A stretch of 64,000 nt of DNA from a cf. Phormidesmis sp. LEGE 11477 (GCF_015207105.1 NZ_JADEXO010000008.1:1-64000); one strand, 5' to 3'. Positions 1 through 9,334 are shown, counted from the first letter of the stretch. Numbers and translations are program-made. The notes: generated by a model not told the origin, from the sequence alone.

Positions 1-427
1 CTCGTAAGACTAGGGCATTTCCCGTACGAATACACAAACCCGCTGCGATCGCAGCCAGGTCAGGAAATGCCTCGTAGATAAAGCCGACAATACCTAATGG
101 GCGAATCTGACTATAGCTACTATTGTTGACATTTGCAGAAGTAGTCGGTGGTGCCCCCATCGCGGCTAAGCGATGACAAACGCTAGCTGCAGTCTTCACC
201 CTTTCCGGCGTCAGCTTTAGCCACTCAGCAACTAGTTCCGGCACAGCCATATCTCTGCTGATTTCTAAATCTAGAGTATTCGCCTCTAGAATGTCGTCTA
301 ATCCTTTGCCCATAGCGTTGCCCATAGCGACGAGTGCCCGAGAGCACTGCTCGTCGGAGCCTAGCTGCTCGGTGGAAAGCCGAATAGCCGCTAGAGCAGC
401 ACTCAAATCAAAAGGAGACTGGGTCAT
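1..427 (-). CDS. proA: Gamma-glutamyl phosphate reductase (N-terminal part, cut by window edge)
   Basis: Reading leftwards from an ATG at 427 gives an open frame to the window edge, about 142 residues. The translation contains a PLGIVGFIYEAFPDLAAIAA-type stretch followed by TGNALVLR, which is the ProA signature around the NADPH-binding region of the aldehyde-dehydrogenase fold. ProA reduces gamma-glutamyl phosphate to glutamate semialdehyde in proline synthesis, in the cytosol. The start has conserved spacing to the first helix and nothing upstream competes with it. The catalytic cysteine lies beyond the edge and cannot be checked. Cyanobacteria may carry more than one ProA-like gene, so this could be a paralogue. 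Confidence 0.85.
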   Translation of the reverse strand, partial: MTQSPFDLSAALAAIRLSTEQLGSDEQCSRALVAMGNAMGKGLDDILEANTLDLEISRDMAVPELVAEWLKLTPERVKTAASVCHRLAAMGAPPTTSANVNNSSYSQIRPLGIVGFIYEAFPDLAAIAAGLCIRTGNALVLR

Positions 428-431
428 TAAG

Positions 432-836
432 CTAGCGTCGCAACACCAACCAAAACATTACTACCAAAGCCAGCAAGATTAAAGCACCCTTAATCAAAAT
501 CGGCAGTCCTGTCCAAGACAATAGCGACCAGCCAACCCAAAACAGTGCAGGCAACAACAGCAGCCGAGCCCACACCATCAGAGCAGTCACAATGGCTTTT
601 ATTGGGCTGCTTTTTAATACCCAGTGTTTGCCTGTCCACTGCCAGATCTGCTGACGAGGATAAGGCGTAGTTAGCTTTTCAACCGTATTAGGCTCAGCTC
701 GAAGCTCGAATATTTGCTTGCAGCGATCGCATCCCCAGGCTTCAGTCAGCGTAATTGGCACCAGTGCCCCCTGCCGACAAGACGGACAGGGATAGACTTG
801 GCTGGGATCTAGTAGCTGTGTCTCTTTGGAATGCAC
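432..836 (-). CDS. Small zinc-ribbon membrane protein
   Basis: This 134-residue protein has an N-terminal CPSC...CDRC pair of cysteine knuckles (about residues 17-39), typical of a zinc ribbon. Two hydrophobic segments follow at about residues 80-130, so it should be an integral membrane protein with a cytosolic zinc-binding head. It ends 4 bases before the start of proA on the same strand, so the two are probably co-transcribed. I do not recognise a characterised family. Proteins of this build are common as hypothetical genes in cyanobacteria. The function is unknown. Confidence 0.65.
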   Translation of the reverse strand: MHSKETQLLDPSQVYPCPSCRQGALVPITLTEAWGCDRCKQIFELRAEPNTVEKLTTPYPRQQIWQWTGKHWVLKSSPIKAIVTALMVWARLLLLPALFWVGWSLLSWTGLPILIKGALILLALVVMFWLVLRR

Positions 837-847
837 TAGCAGTCTTA

Positions 848-892
848 CCAGATAGAAATAGGCCAGATAGAAATAGGCCAGATAGAAATAGG
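848..892. repeat. 15-bp tandem repeat, three perfect copies
   Basis: The unit CCAGATAGAAATAGG is repeated three times without a mismatch just upstream of the zinc-ribbon gene. It is one of several short tandem repeats with a period near 15 bp in this window. Confidence 0.9.
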
Positions 893-1043
893 GTTAGATA
901 AAGTGTACCTACGATCGCCCAGACTGTAGGTAACAAAGCCGACTAGTAACAAAACCATCTAGAACAGGTATCGTAGGCTAGAGCTATCTCAAGGGCGATA
1001 TCTCAGAAACTAAATTCTAACTTGTACTATTAACTTTTAATAA

Positions 1044-1114
1044 GCGGGTGAAGAGATTCGAACTCTCGACATCAACCTTGGCAAGGTTGCGCTCTACCAC
1101 TGAGCTACACCCGC
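1044..1114 (-). tRNA. tRNA-Gly (GCC anticodon)
   Basis: The minus strand folds into a complete cloverleaf of 71 nt. The acceptor stem is GCGGGTG paired with CACCCGC, the D arm contains AGCTCAGTGGTAGAGC, and the anticodon loop sits in AACCTTGCCAAGGTT with anticodon GCC. The T arm contains GTTCGAATC. The CCA end is not encoded, as is usual in cyanobacteria, and the cca gene for adding it lies 1.2 kb away. Confidence 0.95.
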
Positions 1115-1246
1115 ATTTGCCTTTTTTAGACTTTTACTAATTTCTCAAGATAAAACACATTTGTCAACCCTAAAAGCATTTTCTAGATAGCTAAGAGGTC
1201 TTTTGTCTAGCGTTTGAATGAGGTGGTTTAAGCAGACTGGTCTAGA

Positions 1247-1798
1247 TCAGCTAGCCTCTGCCGCAGTGGGTAGCGCCGCTGACTGTCCCCCTGCGAGCAT
1301 ACCGTTCATAGCCGGACGCCCACTTTTGACCTGCACCATCAGACTAGCCATCTCTAGGGCACTCATGGCATAGCTCCAGCCCAAGTTACTTTTAATCCCG
1401 GCTCTCTCCAACGCCTGCTGCATGGTATCTGTCGTCAACACACCAAAGACAACAGGCACTCCTGTCTGAAAACTAGTCGCAGCAATGCCTTTGGCGACCT
1501 CGGCTGCAACATAGTCAAAGTGCGGCGTGCTGCCACGAATGACAGCGCCTAGACAGATAATGGCATCATAGTTACCGCTAAGCGCTAGCTGCCTCGCCAA
1601 TGGTGGAATCTCAAAGCATCCAGGAGCCCAGATATAATCTACCTGACTACCCTGCGGGTCAACGCTGACACCATGACGCTTTAGGCAGTCCTGAGCGCCC
1701 GCTAGCAGTTTCGTAGTGACTAAATCATTGAATCTGCCAATTACGAAGGCAAATTTCATGTGGCTTGACTGAGTGAAATTACCTTCGAAAACGGCCAT
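1247..1798 (-). CDS. ribH: 6,7-dimethyl-8-ribityllumazine synthase
   Basis: This 183-residue protein carries the lumazine synthase pattern: VIGRFND near the N-terminus, WAPGCFEIP (about residues 57-65), [16 protein letters not shown] (about 82-97) with the catalytic histidine, and [10 protein letters not shown] (about 114-123). It condenses 5-amino-6-ribitylamino-uracil with dihydroxybutanone phosphate in riboflavin synthesis, as a cytosolic shell-forming oligomer. The C-terminus has a short Ala/Gly-rich extension. It lies downstream of psbZ on the same strand with 89 bases between. ribF, the next flavin step, is at 37 kb, unlinked. Confidence 0.93.
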   Translation of the reverse strand: MAVFEGNFTQSSHMKFAFVIGRFNDLVTTKLLAGAQDCLKRHGVSVDPQGSQVDYIWAPGCFEIPPLARQLALSGNYDAIICLGAVIRGSTPHFDYVAAEVAKGIAATSFQTGVPVVFGVLTTDTMQQALERAGIKSNLGWSYAMSALEMASLMVQVKSGRPAMNGMLAGGQSAALPTAAEAS

Positions 1799-1887
1799 AG
1801 GGGTCTCAAGTAATATTGGAAACTAATACATAGGAACAGAGAAAGCTAGTCGAGCTCTCAAACGACGAGCGATCAGGTGATGCGCGA

Positions 1888-2076
1888 TCAAACCACTAGA
1901 TAGTTCAGCCCACCGACTAAAACTACCAGAACGCCCCAGACAATAGAGCCTAGGAAGATTAGACGCTTAGACTGATCCCAGTTGCTAGGTGAAGCATATG
2001 CCACTGGGACGCCAACGATCATGACAAAAGACCAAAGCACCAAAACAAACAGAGCTAGCTGGAAAATAACAGACAT
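1888..2076 (-). CDS. psbZ: Photosystem II protein PsbZ (Ycf9)
   Basis: The 62-residue product matches the length and pattern of PsbZ: two transmembrane helices (about residues 5-25 and 38-60) joined by a short polar loop containing NWDQSKRL. PsbZ is a small core subunit of photosystem II in the thylakoid membrane, at the periphery of the core near CP43. The gene stands alone upstream of ribH. The length equals that of the known protein, so the start is well supported. Confidence 0.93.
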   Translation of the reverse strand: MSVIFQLALFVLVLWSFVMIVGVPVAYASPSNWDQSKRLIFLGSIVWGVLVVLVGGLNYLVV

Positions 2077-2307
2077 GATCTTCGTACTCTCAAAACATTA
2101 TTTAAGCAGGCTCAACAGAACTTATCGCTGGTGATCCTATATAGCTAAGCTATCAAAAATTAGGACTCTTGCAAAAGTTCCTGTCGGAAAAATGAAAAGA
2201 ATTGCTAGATCGAGACGTCGAAGGCAGACGACTTAGAATGTTCTTATGAGGAATGTCCTTATGAGTTTGAGCATGGCTCGAAAAGATTGGGCGGTTGGTA
2301 TGGCGAG

Positions 2308-3717
2308 ATGAGTGTTTATTCAGACATGCTGTATCAGCAGCTTGTGAAGCGCATGGCAGAAGTTTGGCCAGTGCTGCTGCTGCTTATGAAGGAATCTGAG
2401 CACAGAGGCTGGTCTCTATATCTTGTCGGAGGAGCTGTTCGAGACCTGCTATTAGACGGATCAGAAAATTCTCGACCTTTGACTGATATCGATTTGGTGG
2501 TAGAAAGCCAGGAGCAGGGAAATGCAGAGTCTCCTGTAGGGGCAGGTGTAGTTTTAGCAGAGGCCATTCGAGCGAAATACGCAGAGATAGAAGCGCAGAT
2601 CTACGGTCAGTTTCAAACGGCAAGGCTGACGTGGCAGTCTTGGCAAATCGATATTGCTACGGCCAGGACAGAGTTCTATCCTTACCCAGCCGCAAATCCT
2701 GAGGTGAAACCTAGTGATATTCGCGCCGATCTTTACCGACGCGATTTTACGATTAATGCGATCGCACTAAAGCTCACTGGTTCTCAGCCAGGCCAACTGC
2801 TCGATATCTTCGCGGGTCAAACAGACTTACAGCAGCGCTTAGTACGAGTGCTACATACCGATAGCTTCGTTGACGATCCTACTCGAATCTTTAGGGCTGT
2901 GCGGTTTGCGGTGCGATTGGGCTTTAGCCTTGAGACTCAAACAGAGCAATTAGTGCGAACTGCTTTAGAGAGTGGAGTGTATACGAAATCGCGCTCCACC
3001 CATGAAAAAGTCCCCGCTTTACAGTCTCGGCTGCGAGCGGAATTGGAGTACCTGCTAGAAGAACCAGGCTGGCAGCAATCTTTAGTCTGTCTAGACAATC
3101 TAGGGGCGCTAGCTTGCCTAGACGATAGCTTAGCTATCACGCCTGAACTACTGCGGCAGCTAGGCCGACTGGATCGCTGGGTGCGTAAGTTTGAAGTAGA
3201 CCAGCCCAGATGGCTAATGTTGCTAGAGCTCATACTTGCTCAGCTAGAACCAGATCGATGCGATCGCGTTGCCGACGCTCTCAACCTCAGCGCGCAAAGT
3301 CAGCATCGCCTGCACAATATTCACGCTTGGGAGTCGCACCTGCGATCACAGTTAGGAGCGCAGACGACTCAATCTGCTTGGTCTCGCAGTCAGGTGGCTC
3401 ATAGCCAAAAATCCCGTAGCCAGGTGTCTCGTAGCCAGGTGTACAAATCGTTGCGATCGCATTCACGCGCCGAGCTTTTCCTAATAGCTAGTCGCCATCC
3501 GCACACACTAGGCACTTCAATTTGGCTATACCTAACTCAGCTAGTGCTCATTCCGCCTTTGATTAACGGTGGTACTCTAAAGCGGCTTGGCTATTCACCC
3601 GGTCCGCAGTTTAAAGAGATCTTGGCAGATATCCATCAACAGCAGCTAGACGGTAAGCTGACCACCCCCAAATCTGCAGAACAGTACGTCCTGGCTCAAT
3701 ATCCTGGCGCTAGCTGA
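2308..3717 (+). CDS. cca: CCA tRNA nucleotidyltransferase / poly(A) polymerase family
   Basis: This class II nucleotidyltransferase shows the LVGGAVRDLLL motif, then the catalytic DIDLVV pair of aspartates, then RRDFTINAIAL and a DDPTRIFRAVRFAVRLGF motif, in the family order. It adds or repairs the 3' CCA of tRNAs, or polyadenylates RNA. A TTG lies 21 bases upstream, but the ATG at 2308 is preferred. The C-terminal half contains a Ser/Arg/Gln-rich insertion (SRSQV repeated near 3385-3440) made of imperfect repeats related to CGTAGCCAGGTG. That looks like repeat expansion in a tolerant loop. Cyanobacteria often split CCA- and A-adding roles between enzymes, and the sequence alone does not settle which this is. 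Confidence 0.88.
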   Translation: MSVYSDMLYQQLVKRMAEVWPVLLLLMKESEHRGWSLYLVGGAVRDLLLDGSENSRPLTDIDLVVESQEQGNAESPVGAGVVLAEAIRAKYAEIEAQIYGQFQTARLTWQSWQIDIATARTEFYPYPAANPEVKPSDIRADLYRRDFTINAIALKLTGSQPGQLLDIFAGQTDLQQRLVRVLHTDSFVDDPTRIFRAVRFAVRLGFSLETQTEQLVRTALESGVYTKSRSTHEKVPALQSRLRAELEYLLEEPGWQQSLVCLDNLGALACLDDSLAITPELLRQLGRLDRWVRKFEVDQPRWLMLLELILAQLEPDRCDRVADALNLSAQSQHRLHNIHAWESHLRSQLGAQTTQSAWSRSQVAHSQKSRSQVSRSQVYKSLRSHSRAELFLIASRHPHTLGTSIWLYLTQLVLIPPLINGGTLKRLGYSPGPQFKEILADIHQQQLDGKLTTPKSAEQYVLAQYPGAS

Positions 3718-3833
3718 TGTTTTTTAGCTAATATTCTCAGGCTTGGCAGTCCTTTGGCTGCGCCCGTGATTCTAGTCCGTGAATATCAGCCATACAAGGT
3801 TTCCTAATAGCACCCTTAACGCAAGGCATTTTT

Positions 3834-4367
3834 ATGTCTATATCGCCTTCTAAGCACCAACAAAAATTGCGATCGCCCCAAAACGCACTCAAAAGAGATC
3901 GCTCAGAAATTCCTCCCTTATCAATTTTCCAGGCCCTGACCATTACCGCAGGAATGGCCGGACTGGTTGGGTTGATCAGCGGTGCGATCATTCGATTTTC
4001 ACTGACCACCTCGCCTAATGCGCGCTTCCTCAGCCCGATCCAGACGTTTCCTACTTCATCAGACTGGGAAAGTGACTCGTTGGCCCCAGATAGTAATAGC
4101 TCGGATTTTTCACCTGACCTTGATAGCGAGGAATCTAAAATCGATCAGATTAACACTGTTTATCCCAGCAGCTTTGACGAGTTTGCTAGCCGATCACAAA
4201 GGCCCACTCAATTCACCCAAGATCCTTTAGAAAAGCTTCGCAGCGGACCGCTGCTGCGTGAATCAGCCAACTTTGACTCTGATGGCGTAGATATCACTAT
4301 TCCAGAACTAGAAGATCCAGTCTTTGAACCTTATTTTGATGCAGATACCAGACCTTTCTCTCAATAG
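3834..4367 (+). CDS. Hypothetical single-pass membrane protein
   Basis: The 177-residue product has a basic N-terminus, one transmembrane helix at about residues 36-60, and a long acidic Ser/Asp-rich tail that is probably disordered. The start is an ATG and the gene follows cca by 116 bases on the same strand. The pattern (short basic head, one helix, low-complexity acidic tail) recurs in conserved cyanobacterial proteins of unknown function. No catalytic motif is visible. Confidence 0.6.
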   Translation: MSISPSKHQQKLRSPQNALKRDRSEIPPLSIFQALTITAGMAGLVGLISGAIIRFSLTTSPNARFLSPIQTFPTSSDWESDSLAPDSNSSDFSPDLDSEESKIDQINTVYPSSFDEFASRSQRPTQFTQDPLEKLRSGPLLRESANFDSDGVDITIPELEDPVFEPYFDADTRPFSQ

Positions 4368-4573
4368 TTAGCTTCTCTCGATAGGATGCTTCCTTGATGA
4401 ATGAGTCCAGACAAATTGGGATGAGACGTAGGAAGAAATGAGCATTAGTCGGTGAGATCGCGCTGCTACTATCCTCTGAAAGAATGATTTTGCCTGTCTA
4501 GGTCTGCGAGAAGCACTCAAGGGTGTTTATAATTGCAAAGGTAGAAACGACAACCCATTTACTGAGTGAATCA

Positions 4574-4894
4574 ATGCTGCAAGCTTTTTTTGTAGGACGC
4601 GCGCTGGCAGCGGCTGTGAGTGAAAGAGCTGAACATCTAGTCAGCGACGGTCTTGGCAAACTAGGGAAATTCGATGCTGAGCAGCGCGAATACTTCCGTC
4701 AGTTTACTGAAGAGGTGATGGCTAGAGCGGAGCAAGCGCAGGCTGCAGCTGGCGTAACCCAAGCTGACGGCATTTCTACAGGGGCGGCGTCTGCGCCCGG
4801 TAGCGACGTCGAAGATCTACAGGTGACTATTGACAACTTGAGAGCTGAGATTGCTCAAGCAAGAGCAGCCATTCAGCAGTATCGCCAGAATTGA
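4574..4894 (+). CDS. Conserved cyanobacterial protein, probably DUF6825 family
   Basis: From the ATG at 4574 the product is about 106 residues: MLQAFFVGRALAAAVSERA, an acidic helix with FTEEVMARAEQA, a low-complexity Ala/Gly linker, and a C-terminal coiled coil of about 30 residues (DNLRAEIAQARAAIQQ). The open frame extends 17 codons upstream to a GTG at 4523, but the family usually begins at this methionine. It is soluble and likely oligomeric. I assign the family from memory; no function is known to me. Confidence 0.65.
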   Translation: MLQAFFVGRALAAAVSERAEHLVSDGLGKLGKFDAEQREYFRQFTEEVMARAEQAQAAAGVTQADGISTGAASAPGSDVEDLQVTIDNLRAEIAQARAAIQQYRQN

Positions 4895-5053
4895 ATTCCT
4901 TGCACTGACTTTTTCAGGCGTATTTGTTAGATTAGGTCTGCAAGTCCTTCTAATACCGCAGCTTCTAACACCGCAGAGTATGGCCATTTTGGTCTTAGCT
5001 CAGTTTTAAAAAACATTCTTCCCTTAAACTTCTTTTTAGCCCAGGAAAACTGA

Positions 5054-7210
5054 GTGACTGCCGTTCCCAGAGACAGTGAGCCCCGCCCAGCGACCGAGTC
5101 GCGGCAGATCGATCAGCCTGCCGCTGAGATACATGCATACCCCAATGCAAATGGTTCTAGAGGCAGAGAAGTCGTGCAGCCAGACGCCGCCGAGCCAAGC
5201 AACAGCAAAATCGACAGATCTAACACAGACAGACCTACCGCAGACAGACCTACCGCAGACAGATCGAGCATAGACGGATCGATTGACCCAGTTGATCCCA
5301 CTAGCCGAGGCGAGCATACTGACCATCGCGAACATCACTTCGTTCGTAACGGCAGTCACTCTGGTGAGAAGATTCCGGTCGCAGAAGTCATCGCTTCGCA
5401 GCGGGCTGTGGCCGCGTCAGATCCGGTTGAAACTCGTTCAGTTCCTATGAAAGGGGTGTCTGAGCGAGAAGCCGCTAGAATTTCCGCCGTTCACGAGTCA
5501 GTGGCCAGAACGGCTGTTGCTTATACAAGCAATACTTATAAAGACGGTGACTATCGTTGGAACAAGGGCACATACTCACGGCCACAAAGATTCATAGACA
5601 TCTGGTCATTTGTTCTAAAGTTGCTGGCAAAGCGGTGGCTTTACGGAAAGGCATGGACCTATGGGGGGGAAATCACGCCTGAAAAACAGACCAAACGCCG
5701 TCAAGATATGGCAGTTTGGATTCGAGAAACCTGCTTGAGCCTAGGGCCTACCTTTATTAAAATCGGTCAGCTATTCTCAACTAGGGCCGATCTTTTCCCG
5801 ATCGAATACGTCGAAGAGCTCTCAAAGCTGCAAGACCGCGTGCCTGCCTTTGGCTACGAAAAGGTTAAAAGCACGATAGAAAGCGATTTTGGTCGTCCGC
5901 TAGCTGAGCTGTACAAAAGCTTCGAACCGGTTCCTATTGCTGCAGCTAGTCTGGGTCAGGTGCATTGTGCTCGGCTGCATTCTGGAGAAGAAGTCGTTGT
6001 TAAGATTCAGCGCCCTGGGCTGTCGCGACTTTTTGCAATTGATCTTTCTATTCTGAAGGGGATCGCTCAATACTTTCAAAATCACAAAGAGTGGGGACGC
6101 GGTCGCGATTGGTTGGGCATTTATGCAGAATGCTGCCGCTTACTGTGGTTAGAGATTGATTTTCTGCATGAAGGACGCAACGGCGACAAGTTTCGACGGA
6201 ATTTCCGAGGGGTTGACTGGGTGAAGGTGCCGCGTGTGTACTGGCGATATACTTCGCCTAAAGTGCTGACGCTAGAGTATATGCCAGGGATTAAAATCAG
6301 CCACTACGAAGCGCTTGAGTCAGCAGGACTAGACCGCAAGCGCTTAGCTAGGCTGGGCGCTGAGGCTTATCTACGTCAGCTACTGACGGATGGCTTCTTC
6401 CACGCAGATCCCCATCCTGGCAATATCGCGGTCGATACAGATGGGTCGCTTATCTTTTATGACTTTGGCATGATGGGCCAGATTCAGGCAGTCACTCGGA
6501 CTCGGCTGATGGATACGTTCGTCGGTATCGCTCAGCGCGATGCAGGGCTAGTGATGAAGTCGCTAGTAGAGCTCGGTGCGCTGGCCCAAATTGACGACAT
6601 GGGACCGGTACGCCGTTCGATCCAGTACATCCTAGACAACATGATGGATAAGCCGTTCGAGGAGCAATCGGTGACGGCGATTAGTGACGATCTATATGCG
6701 GTTGCCTATGACCAGCCGTTTCGATTCCCGGCGACGTTCACGTTTGTGATGCGAGCTTTTTCGACCCTAGAGGGGGTAGGTAAAGGGCTTGATCCAGAAT
6801 TCAACTTTATGGAGGCCGCTAAACCCTACGCGACAGAACTTATGACAAATGGTATGCCTGGTGAGCCCAACGGTCTTTTGGGTGAAATTAGTCGGCAGGC
6901 GGCGCAGGTGGGTAGCTCCGCACTCAGTCTGCCTAGACGAATAGAAGATACGCTCGATCGCCTCGATCGAGGTGATATTCGAGTGCGGGTACGTTCTATA
7001 GAGAGCGATCGCATTCTTCGCCGTAATAGCAACCTATCTCTAGCGAATAGCTACACTTTGCTAGTCGGTACGTTTACGCTCTCAGCAACACTGCTACTCA
7101 TATTCGAGTTCATTTGGGCAGCGGTGATTATGGGAGCGATCGCAGCTTTTTCGGGCATTGCACTAATCCGTCTGTTGATGCGAATTGCGAAAGCGGACAG
7201 AATGCCTTAG
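5054..7210 (+). CDS. ABC1/UbiB-family atypical kinase with a disordered N-terminal extension
   Basis: The 718-residue product contains the ABC1 kinase landmarks: KxGQ (TFIKIGQLFSTRADLFP, about residues 233-249), the Ala-rich loop AAASLGQVH, HADPHPGNI and the metal-binding DFGMMG. Two C-terminal transmembrane helices (about residues 665-705) anchor it. Cyanobacterial members act on prenyl lipids such as plastoquinone and tocopherol, or their regulation. Residues 1-130 are a hydrophilic extension rich in Asp, Arg and Thr built partly from 15-bp repeats. The GTG at 5054 is preceded by AGGAAA at a good distance; an internal ATG at 5447 would give a normal-length protein but lacks a clear ribosome site. 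Confidence 0.87.
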   Translation: MTAVPRDSEPRPATESRQIDQPAAEIHAYPNANGSRGREVVQPDAAEPSNSKIDRSNTDRPTADRPTADRSSIDGSIDPVDPTSRGEHTDHREHHFVRNGSHSGEKIPVAEVIASQRAVAASDPVETRSVPMKGVSEREAARISAVHESVARTAVAYTSNTYKDGDYRWNKGTYSRPQRFIDIWSFVLKLLAKRWLYGKAWTYGGEITPEKQTKRRQDMAVWIRETCLSLGPTFIKIGQLFSTRADLFPIEYVEELSKLQDRVPAFGYEKVKSTIESDFGRPLAELYKSFEPVPIAAASLGQVHCARLHSGEEVVVKIQRPGLSRLFAIDLSILKGIAQYFQNHKEWGRGRDWLGIYAECCRLLWLEIDFLHEGRNGDKFRRNFRGVDWVKVPRVYWRYTSPKVLTLEYMPGIKISHYEALESAGLDRKRLARLGAEAYLRQLLTDGFFHADPHPGNIAVDTDGSLIFYDFGMMGQIQAVTRTRLMDTFVGIAQRDAGLVMKSLVELGALAQIDDMGPVRRSIQYILDNMMDKPFEEQSVTAISDDLYAVAYDQPFRFPATFTFVMRAFSTLEGVGKGLDPEFNFMEAAKPYATELMTNGMPGEPNGLLGEISRQAAQVGSSALSLPRRIEDTLDRLDRGDIRVRVRSIESDRILRRNSNLSLANSYTLLVGTFTLSATLLLIFEFIWAAVIMGAIAAFSGIALIRLLMRIAKADRMP
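5226..5266. repeat. 15-bp tandem repeat inside the ABC1 kinase gene
   Basis: The unit CAGACAGACCTACCG occurs twice perfectly and then as a partial third copy. It encodes the in-frame five-residue repeat DRPTA in the disordered N-terminal extension. Its period matches that of the intergenic repeats at 848 and 9298. Confidence 0.85.
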
Positions 7211-7251
7211 ATTCAGTCTGAAAGGGTTCGGACTCAGAAAGTTCTTTCTCC

Positions 7252-8004
7252 ATGAACTATTCCTCAGAAGGGTTAGCCTTTGCTGGTCTGACAGATATTG
7301 GCTTACAAAGAGCGACCAACCAAGACAGCTACTACATTTCGTCGCAAGGCGATCTATTTATCGTCGCTGATGGCATGGGTGGACATGCTGGGGGCCAGGA
7401 AGCTAGCCGCCTTTCAACCAAAACGATTAGAGACTACTTAACTACTCATAGAAGCAGCACTCTATCATCGCCAGCACTGTTGCGGCAGGCCATTGCCGCT
7501 GCTAATTCAGCCGTCTTGGCCGATCAGTGTCGGCATCCAGAACGCGCCGATATGGGCACAACCGTTGTGATAGTAATGCTGCGCGATCGGCGCTTTTGGT
7601 GTGCTCACGTGGGTGATTCAAGGCTGTATCTGCTAAGGGAACACAGCCTGATCCAGGTCACAAAAGATCACACTTGGGTAGCACAGGCAATGCTGTCAGG
7701 TGGGCTAACCTCAGAAGAGATATCCACTCATCCCTGGCGGCACGTCCTCTCTCAGTGCGTGGGCCGTGAGGATCTAGCAGGTGTAGAGATTCAACCGCTA
7801 GAGTTAGAAAAGGGCGATCGCCTCTTGTTGTGTAGTGATGGTCTAAGTGAAGAGCTCTCTGACGAGGTAATTGCTGGCTGCTTGGCGTCTATGCTTACCT
7901 GCGAAACTGCTGTTGCTAGTCTAATTGAAACCGCGAAGACACAGGGTGGGCGTGATAATATCACAGCCATAGTCATCGCCATATCCGAGAGCGCAAAGCT
8001 GTAG
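7252..8004 (+). CDS. PP2C-family Ser/Thr protein phosphatase
   Basis: The 250-residue protein is a stand-alone PP2C (PPM) domain. It shows the metal motifs in order: RATNQDSYY near residue 20, VADGMGGHAGG (about 41-51), DMGTT, HVGDSRLYL (about 119-127), DHTWV, LLCSDGL (about 190-196) and GGRDNITAIV near the C-terminus. It should remove phosphate from Ser/Thr residues using Mn or Mg. It begins 42 bases after the ABC1 kinase on the same strand. A Ser/Thr kinase gene 1.4 kb further on the opposite strand is a possible partner, which is an inference only. Confidence 0.9.
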   Translation: MNYSSEGLAFAGLTDIGLQRATNQDSYYISSQGDLFIVADGMGGHAGGQEASRLSTKTIRDYLTTHRSSTLSSPALLRQAIAAANSAVLADQCRHPERADMGTTVVIVMLRDRRFWCAHVGDSRLYLLREHSLIQVTKDHTWVAQAMLSGGLTSEEISTHPWRHVLSQCVGREDLAGVEIQPLELEKGDRLLLCSDGLSEELSDEVIAGCLASMLTCETAVASLIETAKTQGGRDNITAIVIAISESAKL

Positions 8005-8377
8005 CAGTCTGCCTCTAGCTTTCACTATCATCCTTTCAGTACTCTCGCAGTTAGCTCGTACGAAATGAGACTAAATATAGCAATGCGCGGATGCATACTC
8101 AAAGAGAAGACAGCGCCTATGTGCCGGTATGCACTTTGCGCTGTATGGCAAGGTCTGTAGCCTTTTGCGGTGTAGTAAGTAAAGTGCGGAAAGCTATACA
8201 AAGCTAAGCGACTAGCGATTTGCTCGATGCCTTAGCAAATCGCTGTATAACCAACTGAAGATCTGCCGCTATCGAAGGATTCGGTTCAAAAGAGGTAAGG
8301 TTTATCTTTGAGGGGAGTGGTAGTGTTTAAGGACTCTCCCAAGTATTTTGTTCAAGACAGTTTATCGGTACGACTCT
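8005..8377. other. Intergenic region upstream of the universal stress gene
   Basis: This 373-bp gap has no convincing reading frame. It holds a perfect inverted repeat (listed separately at 8214-8244). It probably contains the promoter and a long leader of the downstream usp gene. Confidence 0.5.
8214..8244. repeat. Perfect 11-bp inverted repeat
   Basis: AGCGATTTGCT at 8214-8224 is the exact reverse complement of AGCAAATCGCT at 8234-8244, with a 9-base loop. No T run follows on either strand, so it is not an ordinary terminator. It lies about 135 bases upstream of the usp start and could be an operator or a leader hairpin. Confidence 0.8.
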
Positions 8378-9253
8378 ATGTTTAAGCGTGTGCTCATTTG
8401 TACTGACTTCTCAGATAGTCTTCAGCGCTTTGCCAACTTTGTGCCAGATTTAGCAAAAGGTGGCATGACCCATCTGGTGTTTTTTCACAATGTGCCGCTG
8501 ATGACCTCTAGAGAAATTCCCTGTGTGGATGAAGAGCGAGTCAGTAAGGCTCGCGAACGTTTGGCGATAGCCAAGTCTAATGTGCCGGAGGGTACTACGG
8601 TAGAGATCGAAGTCGCTTCTGGGCGAGCGTCTGACAATATTGTACGGGCAGTCAAAGAGCATCAGCCCGATATCATTTTTTCTGGGATGCCAACGCGCTC
8701 AGTATTGAATGAGCGTTTGTTTGGCAGCACCACAATGGCGTTAGCGGAAAAGGCTAAAACTCCTTTACTGATTTTGCGCCCTCAGCTGATATCTACCTAC
8801 CGCGAGAGTGAGCTAGCGCAGCGGTGTCAGAATATGTTCGACTATTTTTTGCTCCCCTATGATGGTAGTGAAAATGCAGATAGTCTAGTCAAAGAGATCA
8901 AAACCAGAATTCAAGCCGATCCAGACTGCGCGCTAGCAACGTGTTTACTTAGCTGGGTGATAGACGGTGGTGGACGCATCCCTAGCGGTGATCTGGCTAA
9001 AAACGCACAGACTAAGCTAAAGAAAGTTGCTGCTCAGTTAGAGGGACTAGGTAGTCAGATCGAAACTGAAGTGCGCGTCGGCGATCCGCTCGAAGAGATA
9101 TTGAAGTCAGGTGAGATGCATGATATCAGTGCGATCGCCGTTCGTCCTGGGAAAAACAAAGGGCTGCTAAAGCTTACCGTTCCTAGTTTTACCAATGCTA
9201 TGTTACGGGCTTCCTGGCACCCTATCGTCCATTTTCCTCACAGTGACAAATAG
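8378..9253 (+). CDS. Tandem-domain universal stress protein (UspA family)
   Basis: From the ATG at 8378 the product is 291 residues with two Usp domains. The first starts MFKRVLICTDFSDS and contains the nucleotide-binding pattern GMPTRSVLNERLFGST. The second starts near residue 157 with FLLPYDGSENAD and ends with the degenerate AVRPGKNKGLLKL. Usp proteins are soluble ATP-binding stress factors of largely unknown mechanism. An in-frame TTG 30 bases upstream is less likely. The second domain has lost the canonical glycine pattern, so nucleotide may bind only in domain one. Confidence 0.85.
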   Translation: MFKRVLICTDFSDSLQRFANFVPDLAKGGMTHLVFFHNVPLMTSREIPCVDEERVSKARERLAIAKSNVPEGTTVEIEVASGRASDNIVRAVKEHQPDIIFSGMPTRSVLNERLFGSTTMALAEKAKTPLLILRPQLISTYRESELAQRCQNMFDYFLLPYDGSENADSLVKEIKTRIQADPDCALATCLLSWVIDGGGRIPSGDLAKNAQTKLKKVAAQLEGLGSQIETEVRVGDPLEEILKSGEMHDISAIAVRPGKNKGLLKLTVPSFTNAMLRASWHPIVHFPHSDK

Positions 9254-9297
9254 AGGATGCTGGCTAGAGAGTGGCAGTGAGAGAGTTAGGCAATAGT

Positions 9298-9334
9298 CCA
9301 ACCTTTTATTGACCAACCTTTCATTGACCAACCT
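9298..9334. repeat. 15-bp tandem repeat, two and a half copies
   Basis: The unit CCAACCTTTTATTGA is followed by CCAACCTTTCATTGA and then CCAACCT. It lies between the convergent usp and protein kinase genes. Confidence 0.85.

Noticed and set aside
742-936. 64-codon minus-strand frame over the 15-bp repeat
   Set aside because: It overlaps the zinc-ribbon gene, is built from the tandem repeat (FLSGL units) and has no similarity or ribosome site.
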